Below, in pieces: positions 33,680-43,955 of a stretch of 64,000 nucleotides of DNA. This DNA is from Phytophthora hibernalis. Lineage: Eukaryota > Oomycota > Peronosporomycetes > Peronosporales > Peronosporaceae. Within the stretch, counting starts at the first letter, position 1. Each line of letters starts with the position of its first letter. Location: positions 434,001 through 498,000 of the forward strand of contig JAAKBF010000214.1 of assembly GCA_012656075.1 (NCBI GenBank), given 5' to 3'. The notes beneath the pieces were generated by a model that worked only from the letters and a program-made list of their open reading frames with translations, did no database searches and was not told where the DNA came from. A program made the translations under genes and the position numbers.

Positions 33680-36600
33680 ATGGCTTATCCGTCGCGTCTT
33701 CTCAGCGATGCCACTGCCGCCGCTCTCCGTGCTATCACTCCGAGCGACGAGGTAGGATGCTCCACCTTCATCACCTCAACATCCTGCACTCCTTCTAACG
33801 CTTCGTTCCATCTTCCTTCAATATCACAGGCACGATCGCTGGAGCCTGCTGATGCTCCTGCCGACGTTCCTGACCCTGCCGAGGCTTCGGTGCCGACTCC
33901 ACAACGTCCCGATGGTCCTCCGCCGGCTGACGGCGGTGCAGCCGAGGGTTCACCACTTCCTACGCCTCCTTCATCGACCGACGCTTCGCCAGTCCAGGAA
34001 TTCCTGCTTCACGGCACACCCGCGGCGGTCTCCGAACCCTTGGGCGCTCGAGACACACGTCTTGTCTCGGTAGGGTGTCAGACCGACACCTCCGGCGTCA
34101 CTCCTACCCCGTTGCTTCGACCGAGCCTTCGGTATCTGCTCTGGTCGAGCAGCGTCTCCTCCAATTGGGTCAGCTCGTGGTTGGTGTGGCCCGTCAGCGT
34201 CCTCGGCGAGTCGATTCGTCGCTCGACAGCCGGATGGAGCGTCCCACAGACCTAGGTGAGGTTCTGAACGCCGCTGTGGCTCCCGCCCAACTTCCACCGG
34301 GTGAGGCCGAGCTCGTCGTCGACCTTCGTAACGAGGAGGCAGAGCTCAAGGCTCGACTTGCCGACACCGAGGACCGTCTCCATGCAGAGACGCGAGAACG
34401 CGAGCAGTTCGAGCGTTTCAGCATGCAAGCCACCAGCGACGAGAGTCGTACTCGTGACTATCTGGATAGCCTCCGTCAGTCGTACATCGCTCTCAAGGAC
34501 GAGCATGAACAGGCGGTAGCACAACTGCGCCAAGCCAACATTGCCATCGCCGACCATGACCACATTGTGGGGCTCTGAGCGGCTCGCGCGACCACGGTCG
34601 AGGCTTCGGTGACGTCGACGCAACGTCTCCTCCACTAGGACCGTGAGCGTTTCAAGGCTGGCTTGGTGGCCTATACTGAGCAGGTGGCCAAGCATCGAGC
34701 TGCTCTCGAGGCGTCCGACCAAGCCTCGGTCGGTGCCGTTTCTCCACAAGTCCAAGCTCGAAGCTCAGGTCGCGAACTTGAAGCGAGCAAACTCTATTCT
34801 TCGTCGCCACGCCGCTCTCCACGAACTCGATGTTGACATGTTGGTGCTTGCTTCTGCTGGTACGTTCTGTTCTTCTCCTCTTGCTCTAGAGATCTTTCTA
34901 AGCTCTTCTCTTCCTCGTTCAGGTATTACGGCGGACGACATCGACTGGGAATTGCTCAGACTCTCTCCTCCGATCATCACTTCGAAGCGCCGTCGGAGTG
35001 CGTCGTCGGAGATCTCGGAGGACAGTGACCAAGAGCCTAAGGCCTCGGACCCGGTACCTAAACCTTCTGTTCAGGCAGCGTCAGCTGCGGGTGATGCCTC
35101 CGAGGATTCGGACGATCTGCCGCTCATTCCGTCGGTATCCCAGTGTCAAAGAAATCGCGCAAGCGTCTCCGGCAGCAAGCATCCCAAGCTCTGCCGCCGC
35201 CGGCGACGCCGACGCATCCTTTACACGTTCCATCGGGGCCGCCGAAGTCGACCCTTCCGGCTAGCAAGCGGTTGGGTCGTCCTCTAAGAGTTTTGGTGCC
35301 TCAGCTCGCGGACACGTGCCCAAACCTTCGGTCAGTACTCCACACCTCTCCAGGCGTCTGGGTTTCCAGCGGGAGCACCACCGAGCTCATCGGTCAGTTC
35401 GTCGCCGGAGTCACCTACGCCATCGCCTCCTGCAGGGTCTCCACCGAGTCCTCCGCCTGAGTTTCCACCGAGTCCTCCGCCTGAGTTTCCACCGAGTCCT
35501 CCGCCTGGTCCTCCGCCTAAGTCTCCACCGAGTCCTCCGCCTGGATCTCCACCGAGTCCTCCGCCGAGTCCTCCGCCTGGATCTCCACCGGCCTCCGGAC
35601 CCTCGGTACCATCGACCCCGGCCCAAGTCATTGACTTGTCGTGCGATGAGGTAGATCCCGATCCTCGGACGGACGCGATCCTCGCTTATGGATCGTTTTC
35701 CTCAGCTGTCACTTCGCCGGCTCGTCGTGATGGTCGGCCCACCCGCGGCGCGTCGGTATTGGCTACTTTGCGAACCCAGAGGGAGCTGGAGACTCTGGAG
35801 GCGTCCAATGACTTCATCATCGGCTCCCCGTCATCGTCAGAGTCCTCTCAGACCTCGGGGTCGCCTACTGTTCCAGCTCCGCCCAAAACTTCGGCGACCC
35901 CGGCACCACCAGTGACTCCGCCTACTCCGTCGGTCTCGACTCCGCTTACTCCGACTCCACTGAGCGTGCCGGCTGTTCCTGTACCGCAGCTGGTCTCCGC
36001 GTCTCCGTCGTCGCCGGGTGGAGTACCGACCATCTCCTCGGTCACGACGCCTGTGACCTCGGTGGTGGTGCCTACTCCGGTTCCTGCTATCGTGGCGCCA
36101 TCGACTCTTGCTGGCTCGATTGCAGGGCCCACCGATAGTTCAACTCCCACAGCGGCTGCCCCACAAGGGCATACACCGACGTCTCGGTCGGGTCTCCGAC
36201 GGTCGCATACCCAAGTGACGGCTACGATTTCCATGGTTCCTGGAACCGACCCAAGTACGTTCGCACCGGCAGTGCCTGCTGCGCCCGGGACTCCGCCACA
36301 GCGCCTCGCCCTGATGGCTGGCCCGTACCTACTGCCTGGATTCACTGCTCCGGGTGCCCAAGAGGCTTGGTGTCAAATCCACAACAGCAGCCTGACTCCA
36401 CCCATTGCTCGCGGTGTTGAGTCTCCGTGCTCAGTGGCCGGCATCCAGGCTATGGCAGATTGGGTCAACCCTGCCCACCCGTGGCAGCAAGTGCGCTCGA
36501 AGATGCCGAAGAACCCGTGCTGTTTCACCATTGGTCAGCACCCGCCAGGTTCAAAAATTTCGACTCGTGTCACTGGATTAGCTCTGTTCGACACGATGTG

Positions 36601-36697
36601 GCATCAATTCCAGGCCGTGTCCCCGACTGAACCGAGAAAGCAGACCTCGGTTTGGCACTATGGAGCGGCGTCACTGGGTCCAAGTCTCTGCCGTTGA
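33680..36697 (+). pseudogene. Proline-rich, coiled-coil gag-like protein
   Basis: Begins MAYPSRLLSDATAAALRAIT just outside LTR C. After a frame change near 34100 an acidic coiled coil follows (about 34290-34578: AELVVDLRNEEAELKARLAD, then QFERFSMQATSDESRTRDYL), a TGA at 34576, then a Ser-rich acidic part (SSEISEDSDQEPKASDP), a Pro-rich repeat tract and a long Pro/Thr/Ser region (35636-36250). It ends with a globular part (LMAGPYLLPGFTAPGAQEAW, HNSSLTPPIARGV, GLALFDTMWHQFQAV). The same layout on the minus strand at 18-20.3 kb suggests one element family. Not recognised further. Confidence 0.5.
35440..35592 (+). repeat. Proline-coding minisatellite
   Basis: Tandem units related to TCCACCGAGTCCTCCGCCTG (15-24 bases, all multiples of three) encode PPSPPPEF/PPSPPPGS repeats in the gag-like protein. 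The Gly-rich open frame on the other strand is its shadow. Confidence 0.7.
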
Positions 36698-37555
36698 ATT
36701 TTCTTCGGAGCAAGACCCAGAGGCTCGGTAACGACCCCTCGGTCATCACACAACGGGCAGTCTGGGCTGCGTACAACAAGACTCGGAACCTCAGAGCGGG
36801 CCGTTGGCGTCAGCAGATGGTATATCGCTGTTGGGAGTGGTGTGTTGTGGCGAAGCTGCTTCACGAAAATTGCTGACGCGGTCGAAGCTTGCGCACGGTA
36901 CGCCCGGACTGCCGACTGTCGGAGGGGGTACTTCGTTGATCTGGCGCGATCGAAACGTTGTAGTCACCTTGTGTACCCGACGGCTGGGCGGGTTACGCTC
37001 TTCCGGTGTTCGCAAAGACGTTCAGTGGTGACCAAGGCGGAGGTTGGAGCTTGGTTGCTCCTTCCGGGGCGTGGGTGGGTGACGGCCACGCGGGTATTCT
37101 TCACGCGGTCGTCGGTGTGCTGCGATCGAGTCTTGATTCAAGCCGATCGCGTGGGGGTGTATCCTTTTCTTGTGCTGTTGCAGCCCTTTCCGTTGCTTGC
37201 CGCCTCCTCTTGGCGGGATCTTGTGGTGAGAATGATGTGCGAGCGTACCCTGGCCAAGCTATCCAGGTGTACGTCGAGTTCTTGGTTGACGTGGCGAGTT
37301 CTTCTTCGGGTTGGCCAATGTACCTCCTTCCCCGGTAGTCTGAAAACACTTGCGTCTTGCAAGGCAAATCGGAATCTATTATACCAAAGTAAAGGTCTTA
37401 AAGGTCTCTTCCCATCTCGCTCTCTTCCTATCCCTCTTGCGTGCTTCCTGTTTGCGCATTGAACCTTGAACTTGATATTATGTACCAAGATCGCGGTACC
37501 GTAATGAATTGATAGCTCCATTGTATCCACAACCCATGTGATCGCCCGTACCGAA
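36698..37555 (+). other. Untranslated end of the gag-like element
   Basis: A short continuation of the coding trace (KSLPLNFLRSKTQRLGNDPS, RAVWAAYNKTRNLRAGRWRQ) ends at TGA near 36875. The rest to about 37500 is pyrimidine-rich on + (CTCTTCCTATCCCTCTTGCG) with no domain. It could be an untranslated tail or a diverged LTR. Confidence 0.3.
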
Positions 37556-37834
37556 ATGATTGTTCCAGATAACCCCCGCAGATCGCGAGTTGGCAGATCG
37601 CATGTTGGCAGATCGCGTGTCCCAATATTTACACCTGATCGCGTTCCTACGTTGAAGTTAACTGTGGACGAGGGAGACCGTTTTGATTTTAATGAAGCGA
37701 TCTTACCGGAAGATAGCTGGGGTGGACGTCACGTGGAAGGGGAATACAAGGTGGAAAAGATCGCATGGATGAGATCGGGTCGATGGACGCGCTACGGCCG
37801 TGAATGCGCAGCGACAGCGTGCGGGGTTCATTGA
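37556..37834 (+). pseudogene. Gypsy integrase chromodomain end, plus strand
   Basis: The stretch FDFNEAILPEDSWGGRHVEG followed by VEKIAWMRSGRWTRYGREC matches the chromodomain end of the 13.6-17.2 kb Gypsy relic (FDEEFLPEDSWG, VEQILDMRDGRATRYGR). It is only a fragment, and faces the integrase remnant on the opposite strand. Confidence 0.6.
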
Positions 37835-37868
37835 ACTGGACACGGGCTGGCTGCAGGAGAATTTGAGA

Positions 37869-38629
37869 ACGAAGTGCGGGTTTCTTTAAGTTCGCAGTGC
37901 CGAGCGTTTGGTCGATCGACGGCATGCGGGGTTCTTGGATGAACTGGGCATGGGCTGGATCGCGGATCAGCGACATCTTGAGCGCACTGGTCAGCGTCTG
38001 CACCATCCTTTCGGCCGTTCCGTTCGCTTGAGGTCTATACGCCATCGTAACTTTCTGTTTCTGTCCCACAATCCGGCTGAATGCGCGGAAGAAATCGGAC
38101 ATAAACCCGGGTTCTCTGTCGTGCCGTATAGCTTCACTGGCTCCAAACCGACGGAACACACATTTTCGTAATTCTCTGCGATCGTCTGGGCTGTCTCGAC
38201 GAGCTCGCCTTCGCGATCACATATCCCGAGAACAGGTCGACCCATATCAGCAACTCCGTATTCCCCTTAAACGACTTTGTCAGCGACGGAATGTGATCCA
38301 TCGCGATGATCTGAAAAGGGTACGTAGCCTGCAGGTTTCCCGGCGACTCACCTCTCACGAAGGGGCGTCCTTTCCCTGTCTCACAATCCGTACATTCTCT
38401 CACACAGCGTTGGACACTCTTGAACAAACCTCTCCAGTGGAAGTGCGCTCTGATCCGACGGTACGTTCTTCCGATCCCCTGATGTCCCCCTTCCAAGCTC
38501 GTATGATAATGGTGTAAGAAGTCTTGTTGCAGGGTTTCCGGCACTACGAGCTTCGCAACCTCGTCCGATCTTCGTCCGTCTCCGTCGACGGCGGGCAGTA
38601 GAGCAGCAGACCGCTCTCATCCAGCTCAT
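37869..38629 (-). pseudogene. Ty3/Gypsy integrase fragment, minus strand
   Basis: Zinc-binding part LHHYHTSLEGGHQ and CTDCETGKGRP (about 38520-38360), core with AMDHIPSLTKSFKGN (first Asp), DLFSGYVIAKA, then after a frame change FGASEAIRHDREPGFMSDFF (second Asp) and MAYRPQANGTAERMVQ with the catalytic Glu (to about 37985). The missing C-terminus lies inverted on the plus strand next to it, so an inversion breakpoint falls near 37850-37900. Confidence 0.75.
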
Positions 38630-38640
38630 AATGATCTGCG

Positions 38641-38769
38641 AATTTCGACAGCTCTCGCGAAGATGAATCCAGTCGTGTCATCAGGGTTACACAACTCTAA
38701 ATATTAAAGCCATTAGCATTCGAGGAACGTTTACATTTCCGCAGCAAAAATCGTAAACCATTAGCACAG
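38641..38769 (-). repeat. Partial copy of the 270-bp MITE
   Basis: About 130 bases (AATTTCGACAG... to ...TCGTAAACCATTA) match, inverted, the interior of the MITE at 41406-41675 with scattered differences. Both terminal repeats of the MITE are missing here. Confidence 0.75.
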
Positions 38770-39036
38770 CTCCCTCCCAGCAGGCAAACCCTCCAGGACT
38801 TAAACATCTCCCTAAACAGCCCCGGGAGCCTCGGATTATATGTGCGAGGAGTGGTGGTTGCTATAGCTACTGTATAGCATGCATACACGCAGCGTACCTC
38901 GTCCTCGAAGCGGCGTCGGCGGTTTCGTAATTCAAAATGGAGGCAAAGTGTAAATCGGGAATAAAATCAGCCAATCAGGTGAAATTATATTATTTAAATA
39001 AATTCGTCCAACGTTTAGATTTTAAATAATATTTAA

Positions 39037-39246
39037 CTAAATTATATTGGGATAAAAGAAATTAAAAATTATTTAATAGAAAATCCTTTAGAAATGTCAA
39101 AAGGTGGTAATACTGGTTTAAAAAATTTACAAGAAATAGATAAATTAAAATTTAATCAAATAATTGATAAATTTAAAAATGATGCTGTATTATACATTTT
39201 AATATTCCAACTGAATTATTGGAATGATTTTCTACAAGTTGTATAG
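39037..39246 (+). other. Very AT-rich coding-like patch
   Basis: A 70-codon open frame (first ATG at 39094, then 50 codons to a TAG at 39244-39246) uses almost only A/T-ending codons: many AAA, AAT, TTA, ATA, GAT. The predicted peptide is Lys/Asn/Ile/Leu-rich and helix-like (MSKGGNTGLKNLQEIDKLKF, then QIIDKFKND and LYILIFQLNYW). Host genes here are GC-rich with G/C-ending codons. The composition suggests DNA of foreign origin (for example an AT-rich large DNA virus, other AT-rich genome, or transposon cargo). Product not recognised. It lies between the MITE remnant and the left end of the DNA transposon. Confidence 0.45.
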
Positions 39247-39257
39247 AAACTTTAATA

Positions 39258-39332
39258 GGGGCCTTCGCTGCGCTCAAGGCTTTGGAAGGACGTTTTTCAG
39301 CCAATGAGGGCCCGCCTTCGGCGGCTCAATCA
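39258..39332 (+). repeat. Left terminal inverted repeat
   Basis: Imperfect inverted partner of 42590-42661; see the transposon entry. The inner 35 bases are the best conserved. Confidence 0.75.
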
Positions 39333-39446
39333 TATGTTTTTCACATTGGAGCCGCCATCGCTATCGCTCGGCAGTGGCAACACTCAAACCAACAGACTGA
39401 CGGTTAGGGATATCTACTAGTTGTTCTAGATAGCCGTTTTCCGCCG

Positions 39447-41238
39447 CTACTTCACTGAGGCGGTCGACACATTAAACATGCCATATATTCGCTCCCAGGG
39501 GAGATTGACTGCGGAATCTCCACTAGGACGAAGACGTTGCTGCAGAGATGCTGTGGTGATTTTAAACGCTAACAGCTCGTGAATAAATTCGAGCTGGGGA
39601 GAATCTGGAATAGCACCACGACAAATCACAGCAGTCTGACACAGAGCAACAAAGTCAAACTCAGCAAACGACGGGTTACGCTTGAACTTCGCTCCGGTCT
39701 TGAGATTGTGCTGCGAATACAAAAGCGGTTAGAGAGAAATACCAGACGAGCGCTTACCAGCGGTAGCTTACCTGCAGGAGGAAGATGTCGATAATGCGCA
39801 TGCCAACTAAATTGATACAATCCGATCGAGCAGTTTCCGTAGCTTAGAGTGCACAGCTTCTAGTTCACTGGTGGATACGACGCAAATCTTCTTGCCTCTC
39901 TCCAAGTACTCATTTTCTTCAACAGACAGATCCCCAGCACGAATTTGTTTGACGTTCACAGCAATGCAGTTTTCCCATACAGGAATACTGACACGAGCAC
40001 TTGACCGCTGGATTTCGCTCAGCACAGATACAAACCTCTGTCATGGCATCAGGAGCGCGAATTATATTTTCCACGTCATACATCGCCCGAGAAAGCTGTT
40101 TCGACAGCGCTTTCCGCTGGCTTTTCTCTGAAAGCTTTTCGGTCAATCTCTGAATGCCATGAAATGGATCCTGCTTCGAAAGGAATTTGCCGCCAAACAC
40201 CTGTCGACCATTCCACGCGTTTGATTACCATTATCGCAGACACACACAAGTGGTGGGCTGTAATCGAGATCTAGGTTCGGGATCACCGACTGAAGTATTG
40301 ATGCAGACTCGTCGTGGTTTTCAGAACGGGTGAGACCTCTCGATACTATCTGGCCCACCTCATTTTGAACCAGAAGAAGCATTCGCACGCTAGACGACTG
40401 CTCTTTCTCACCGCTTGAACCAAACACCTTGAGCTTGCTGCAAAACGTTTGAGAGTTGTCGATACGAATTACGCGTGTGCACTTCGCGCGAGTCATTTGG
40501 GCTTCCAGAAGCCTAGAGCACATTTCAGTTTGAGCGAGCCACACTCTTTATAGCGATTCTTCGTCAATGCACCCTTTGCTTGCCATAAACTGCTCGATTG
40601 TTGGTAGGAGCGGGGTGAGAACCTGGGGTTTTCTATTCGCCGTAACTCCGTACTCGTTGAAGCTAGAGCTAACAAGCGTAAACCGCTTTTGTCGTCGCCG
40701 GGTGACGTTGTGTATTGCCCCAACAATGCCTTTCGTGGTAAGCATGCTGTCATACACAAGATCAAACATTTCCACAGTCACACCACATTTTTAAGTCAGT
40801 AAATAGGGAAACGCAAGGAGGGTTACCTTCGACGAGGATATATACTCGTCATCTATTGTAGAGAACGATCTGGCCTGAGACACACCCGTGCACGTATACC
40901 GTGCATAACACAGAACTGTTTTGTGGTCGATGTCATGAACCATGCGGCTTGTGTACTCCTTCACCGCAGACGTACCCGAACATCCCTCGACAACACAAGA
41001 AGGCTTCCGTGTGTCTGTCAAGCACTCGGGCACCCACGTAAACGTAGGATAGGACTACCACGTGGACATGAGACCCTGCTGTTTTTGTTCTGGGTAGGAT
41101 AACGTTGGGGTGAACGTCCGCAGCGCTATCGCTTCCAGCACTGCGTCGCGGGCAGCTGTCCTCACTCTCATTTCGACGAGATAGCGATGGCGGCTCCGAT
41201 TCGCTAAAAACAGTACAATAATCTGCGTGAATAGGCAA
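39447..41238 (-). pseudogene. Cysteine-rich transposase-like protein, broken
   Basis: Reading down the minus strand through several frames: an N-terminal zinc-binding-type region (PECLTDTRKPSCVVEGCSG, then YARYTCTG, about 41030-40880), a helical region (MFDLVYDSMLTTKGIVGAIH), then an RNase-H-like DDE segment (TRVIRIDNSQTFCSKLKVFG, MLLLVQNEVGQIV, SPPLVCVCDN) near 40480-40240, Lys-rich helices (FHGIQRLTEKLSEKSQRKAL) and an end near 39450 (PSFAEFDFVALCQTAV). The candidate catalytic Asp residues are in IRIDN and VCVCDN. Family not settled. Multiple frame breaks imply either decay or sequence errors. Confidence 0.5.
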
Positions 41239-41405
41239 CGCCTGATATATATGGGTTGATGGGATCGGATTAAAATCTCGTGTGAAAGGGCTGACTTCCT
41301 GGTGTGGGCCTCAAAACGGGTGACTTCAGTGCATTTGGTACCGGCACGGATGAATCACTGTGTGTTTTTTTTACCTGTTTTAATCACATGTATATTGACG
41401 GCGTA

Positions 41406-41675
41406 CACCCTTCACTCTAATTAGTCGTGCCATGACTAATTATGGTTTACGATTCTGCTGCAGAAATGTAAACGTTCCTCGAATGCTATTGGCTTTAATA
41501 TTTAGAGTTGTGTAGCCCTAATGATACGTCTGGATTCATCTCCGCGAGATCTGTCGAAATCCGGTATCTTTGTGCAAATTTCAGCTCATCTGGAAAATAT
41601 TGTTGGGAGCTGTGTCCTCGAAAAGGTACACTTTCATGACTATATTCGAAGCACGACTAATTAGAGTGAAGGGTG
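41406..41675. mobile_element. MITE, 270 bp, perfect 25-bp terminal inverted repeats
   Basis: CACCCTTCACTCTAATTAGT... (41406-41430) and its exact reverse complement (41651-41675) bound the element. TA lies on each side (41404-41405 and 41676-41677), the duplication expected for Tc1/mariner-like elements. No coding capacity. It interrupts the larger transposon. Confidence 0.85.
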
Positions 41676-42589
41676 TATAGCTGTATACGTGGATACATTA
41701 ATCACCTATAATATTATATTCGTCTTAACCGTTTTTATTTGATAGCAACATTTGGCTCGCATCACGCTATATTTAAATCCCCAAATACAATACCTTTTGA
41801 TATCTGAAACGTTTAAAGGGGTGAAACAACAGCGCGTGGTGCACACCCGGATTTGTTCACTTCGCTATTTGAAGAGAAGACGAGCAGCTCCAGCGGCGGC
41901 TCTAGCGATATCGGGGGGCGACGACGAGTATTTGTACGTGAAATGCCTACATCCGGCGCTGTGTCTACTCCATACTAATTATTTTGGGTTTGATGTGGCA
42001 TTGTATGCTTGTGTGTAGATTAATTTTGTGAGAGCTTCCTACCGTTGCGACTGCAAGGATTTCATGGCGAGCGGGTGCGTGCGTGTCGTCGCTGCAATCG
42101 TGCTTAGCGACGATCTCAGCATCAATGCCGCATTATCGGTGCTGCCGGCGCGGAGATTAAGCGGTCGGTCGAGAAGGTCGTGATAGTTACAGGAGTGTCG
42201 CTGCCTCCGTTCGTCGTTGATGCATATCGCTACCGGTAGCAGCAAGGGTCTTCACGCGATTTTCCTAGGCTAATACTAGTAACAAAACTTGTATATATTT
42301 CTTTATTATTTATTAGCTTCGTCAAGTGTATTTACACTACGTTCATCTTTTTTGATCCGCACGAGGCAGTCATCCTTTTCACACTAGGTTTTAATCTTTT
42401 CTCTGGGTTGACAGGGTGTATAAGGAGTGCGTAAAGCGCAAAGACGAGCAACCTAGTGACATTAGGTTGGACTTAAACATTGTTTAAGAAATTCGCCCAT
42501 CTCCTCCGCGTCTCGCTGTTGCTGACATTATATAAAATTTTGTAGGATATAAGTTGTACACCCGTTGCTTATTCACGCAGATTACTGTA
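41676..42589. other. Right part of the DNA transposon, no gene recognised
   Basis: AT-rich stretches alternate with a GC-richer block at 41880-41950. A short open frame on + (41752-42018) has no recognisable domain. Probably transposon interior or untranslated sequence. Confidence 0.3.
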
Positions 42590-42661
42590 GTTAACCGCCG
42601 AATGCGGGCCCTCATTGGCTGAAAAACGGCTTTCCAAACAGCCGAGCGTAGCGAAGGGGCC
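42590..42661 (-). repeat. Right terminal inverted repeat
   Basis: Inverted partner of 39258-39332 (minus strand reads GGCCCCTTCGCTACGCTC ... TTTTTCAGCCAATGAGG). Confidence 0.75.
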
Positions 42662-43679
42662 AATTTTAAACACTCACACTGACCCCGATCCCGGTAGCAC
42701 GACCATATCCGGTCTTACCATTGGCCGAAAGGCAAAACATTCTGTAGGAGCACGAAACAAACCGATTGGTCAATAATTGCGCGGTCGGCCCCCTGTGATT
42801 ACACTAATTACAAAATCATAACAAAACCTGGCGTGGGGCAGTTCTATTTGTCATATCTTTCCGACACGGGGTCACGCCATTTAGACGATTCTGATGCCTG
42901 GCATGGGCTTGACCGGCAATCCCGGGCCGATAGTGTTGAGCTCCAAGTTCCCATCGCTGGTGGAATCTTGTAGAGAGCGCCAGATGCCAGGTCGCTCCTG
43001 GAGCTGTGCTGCTCTCAAGCAGCAACCAAGTGGCTGGTTGTCGAGCAGACGAGACAGCTTGGCTGGCTGTGTCGTCAGCTAGTAGTTGCTAGATAAAGGT
43101 CATACAAGTTTGGGTTGAGCACTGGGAACTGTGAAGCTGTATCACTTTCGGTTTTACCGAGACAAGCTCCAGTCTTCCAATACAAGCCCCGTTGGGGTTA
43201 GTCCCAACGAACGTACTATCTTCGTTGTATTCCTAATGCAAGGTAGCGGACCTACAACACGTTCTCGCTCTGCCGATGTCTCGGCAGGACGGGATCGTGA
43301 TGATCTGATTGATAGGCCCGGCGGTTGCCGCCACCCGAAGGGTGGCAAGGCGCCCGCCCGCCCGAGTTTGGTGACTCTTCAGTTTATTTTAGTTTAGAGC
43401 TCGCTCGGCATCGACGGCACACGATCGTACGGACGGACAGGGATCTCCAATAGATATTACTATCTATCCGCCGCCTGCGATGGGAGGGGGTTAGATTTAT
43501 TGTGGTGGGTAGTGCACAGAGTCCCTGCTAGCGGAACGGGTGCATTAACGAAAAGTATAAACCGCCGCGGAGCGGCGTCCCTCGGCTAGTCCGTCGTTGT
43601 CTGTAAGATGCAACGCATCAAATCAACAGTATGACTGACACGTCATGGGAGTATGTTCCAGGGTTAATATAAAATATTA
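42662..43679 (+). other. Possible 5' stub of a retroelement, otherwise no gene
   Basis: An ATG at 43236 starts a short frame MQGSGPTTRSRSADVSAGRD that looks like the N-terminus of a retroelement gag/polyprotein, stopping at 43397. The preceding 300 bases could be its leader. No further domain follows. The remainder to 43679 shows nothing supportable. Confidence 0.25.
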
Positions 43680-43953
43680 CTACCGAATTCCTCGATGAGC
43701 TGTACCCCTCAAAATGCTCGATAAGCTGTACCCCCCAGTCGGGTTTGCAATACAAAGTGATGGGCAACTCTTGAGGGACTTCCTTGAAAAGCTGTACCCC
43801 TGGATTACATTATGTCCAATGAAATCACTCGTACCACATCGTAAGGTGATATATTCTACCAATGACAGGTGGTTGAACCCAAATGGACTTCCTCGATACG
43901 CTGTACCCTTTGATGATGTACCACGGGGTACAACTCATCGAGGAATTCGGTAG
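43680..43953. mobile_element. MITE, 274 bp, 29-bp terminal inverted repeats
   Basis: CTACCGAATTCCTCGATGAG... at 43680 pairs with 43925-43953 (one mismatch in 29). TA flanks both ends (43678-43679 and 43954-43955), consistent with a TA target duplication. Inside, a CTCGATRAGCTGTACCCC-type motif occurs four times (about 43690, 43713, 43779, 43890). Non-coding. Confidence 0.85.
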
Positions 43954-43955
43954 TA

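Larger units (their letters stand above)
39258..42661. mobile_element. DNA transposon with about 75-bp terminal inverted repeats
   Basis: The left end GGGGCCTTCGCTGCGCTC...TTTTTCAGCCAATGAGGGCC...TTCGGCGG (39258-39332) is matched in inverted orientation by 42590-42661, with a perfect block of about 22 bases around CGTTTTTCAGCCAATGAGGGCCCGC. Between them lie transposase-like remains on the minus strand and an inserted MITE. Length about 3.4 kb including the MITE. A target-site duplication was not clear. Superfamily not assigned. Confidence 0.7.

Noticed and set aside
35332..35631. Glycine-rich minus-strand frame
   Set aside because: Antisense of the Pro-rich minisatellite in the gag-like protein.
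38641..41675. Single transposon bounded by the inverted MITE copies
   Set aside because: The right copy is a complete MITE with its own ends and TA duplication, and the larger element has different terminal repeats at 39258 and 42661, so the MITE copies are not its ends.
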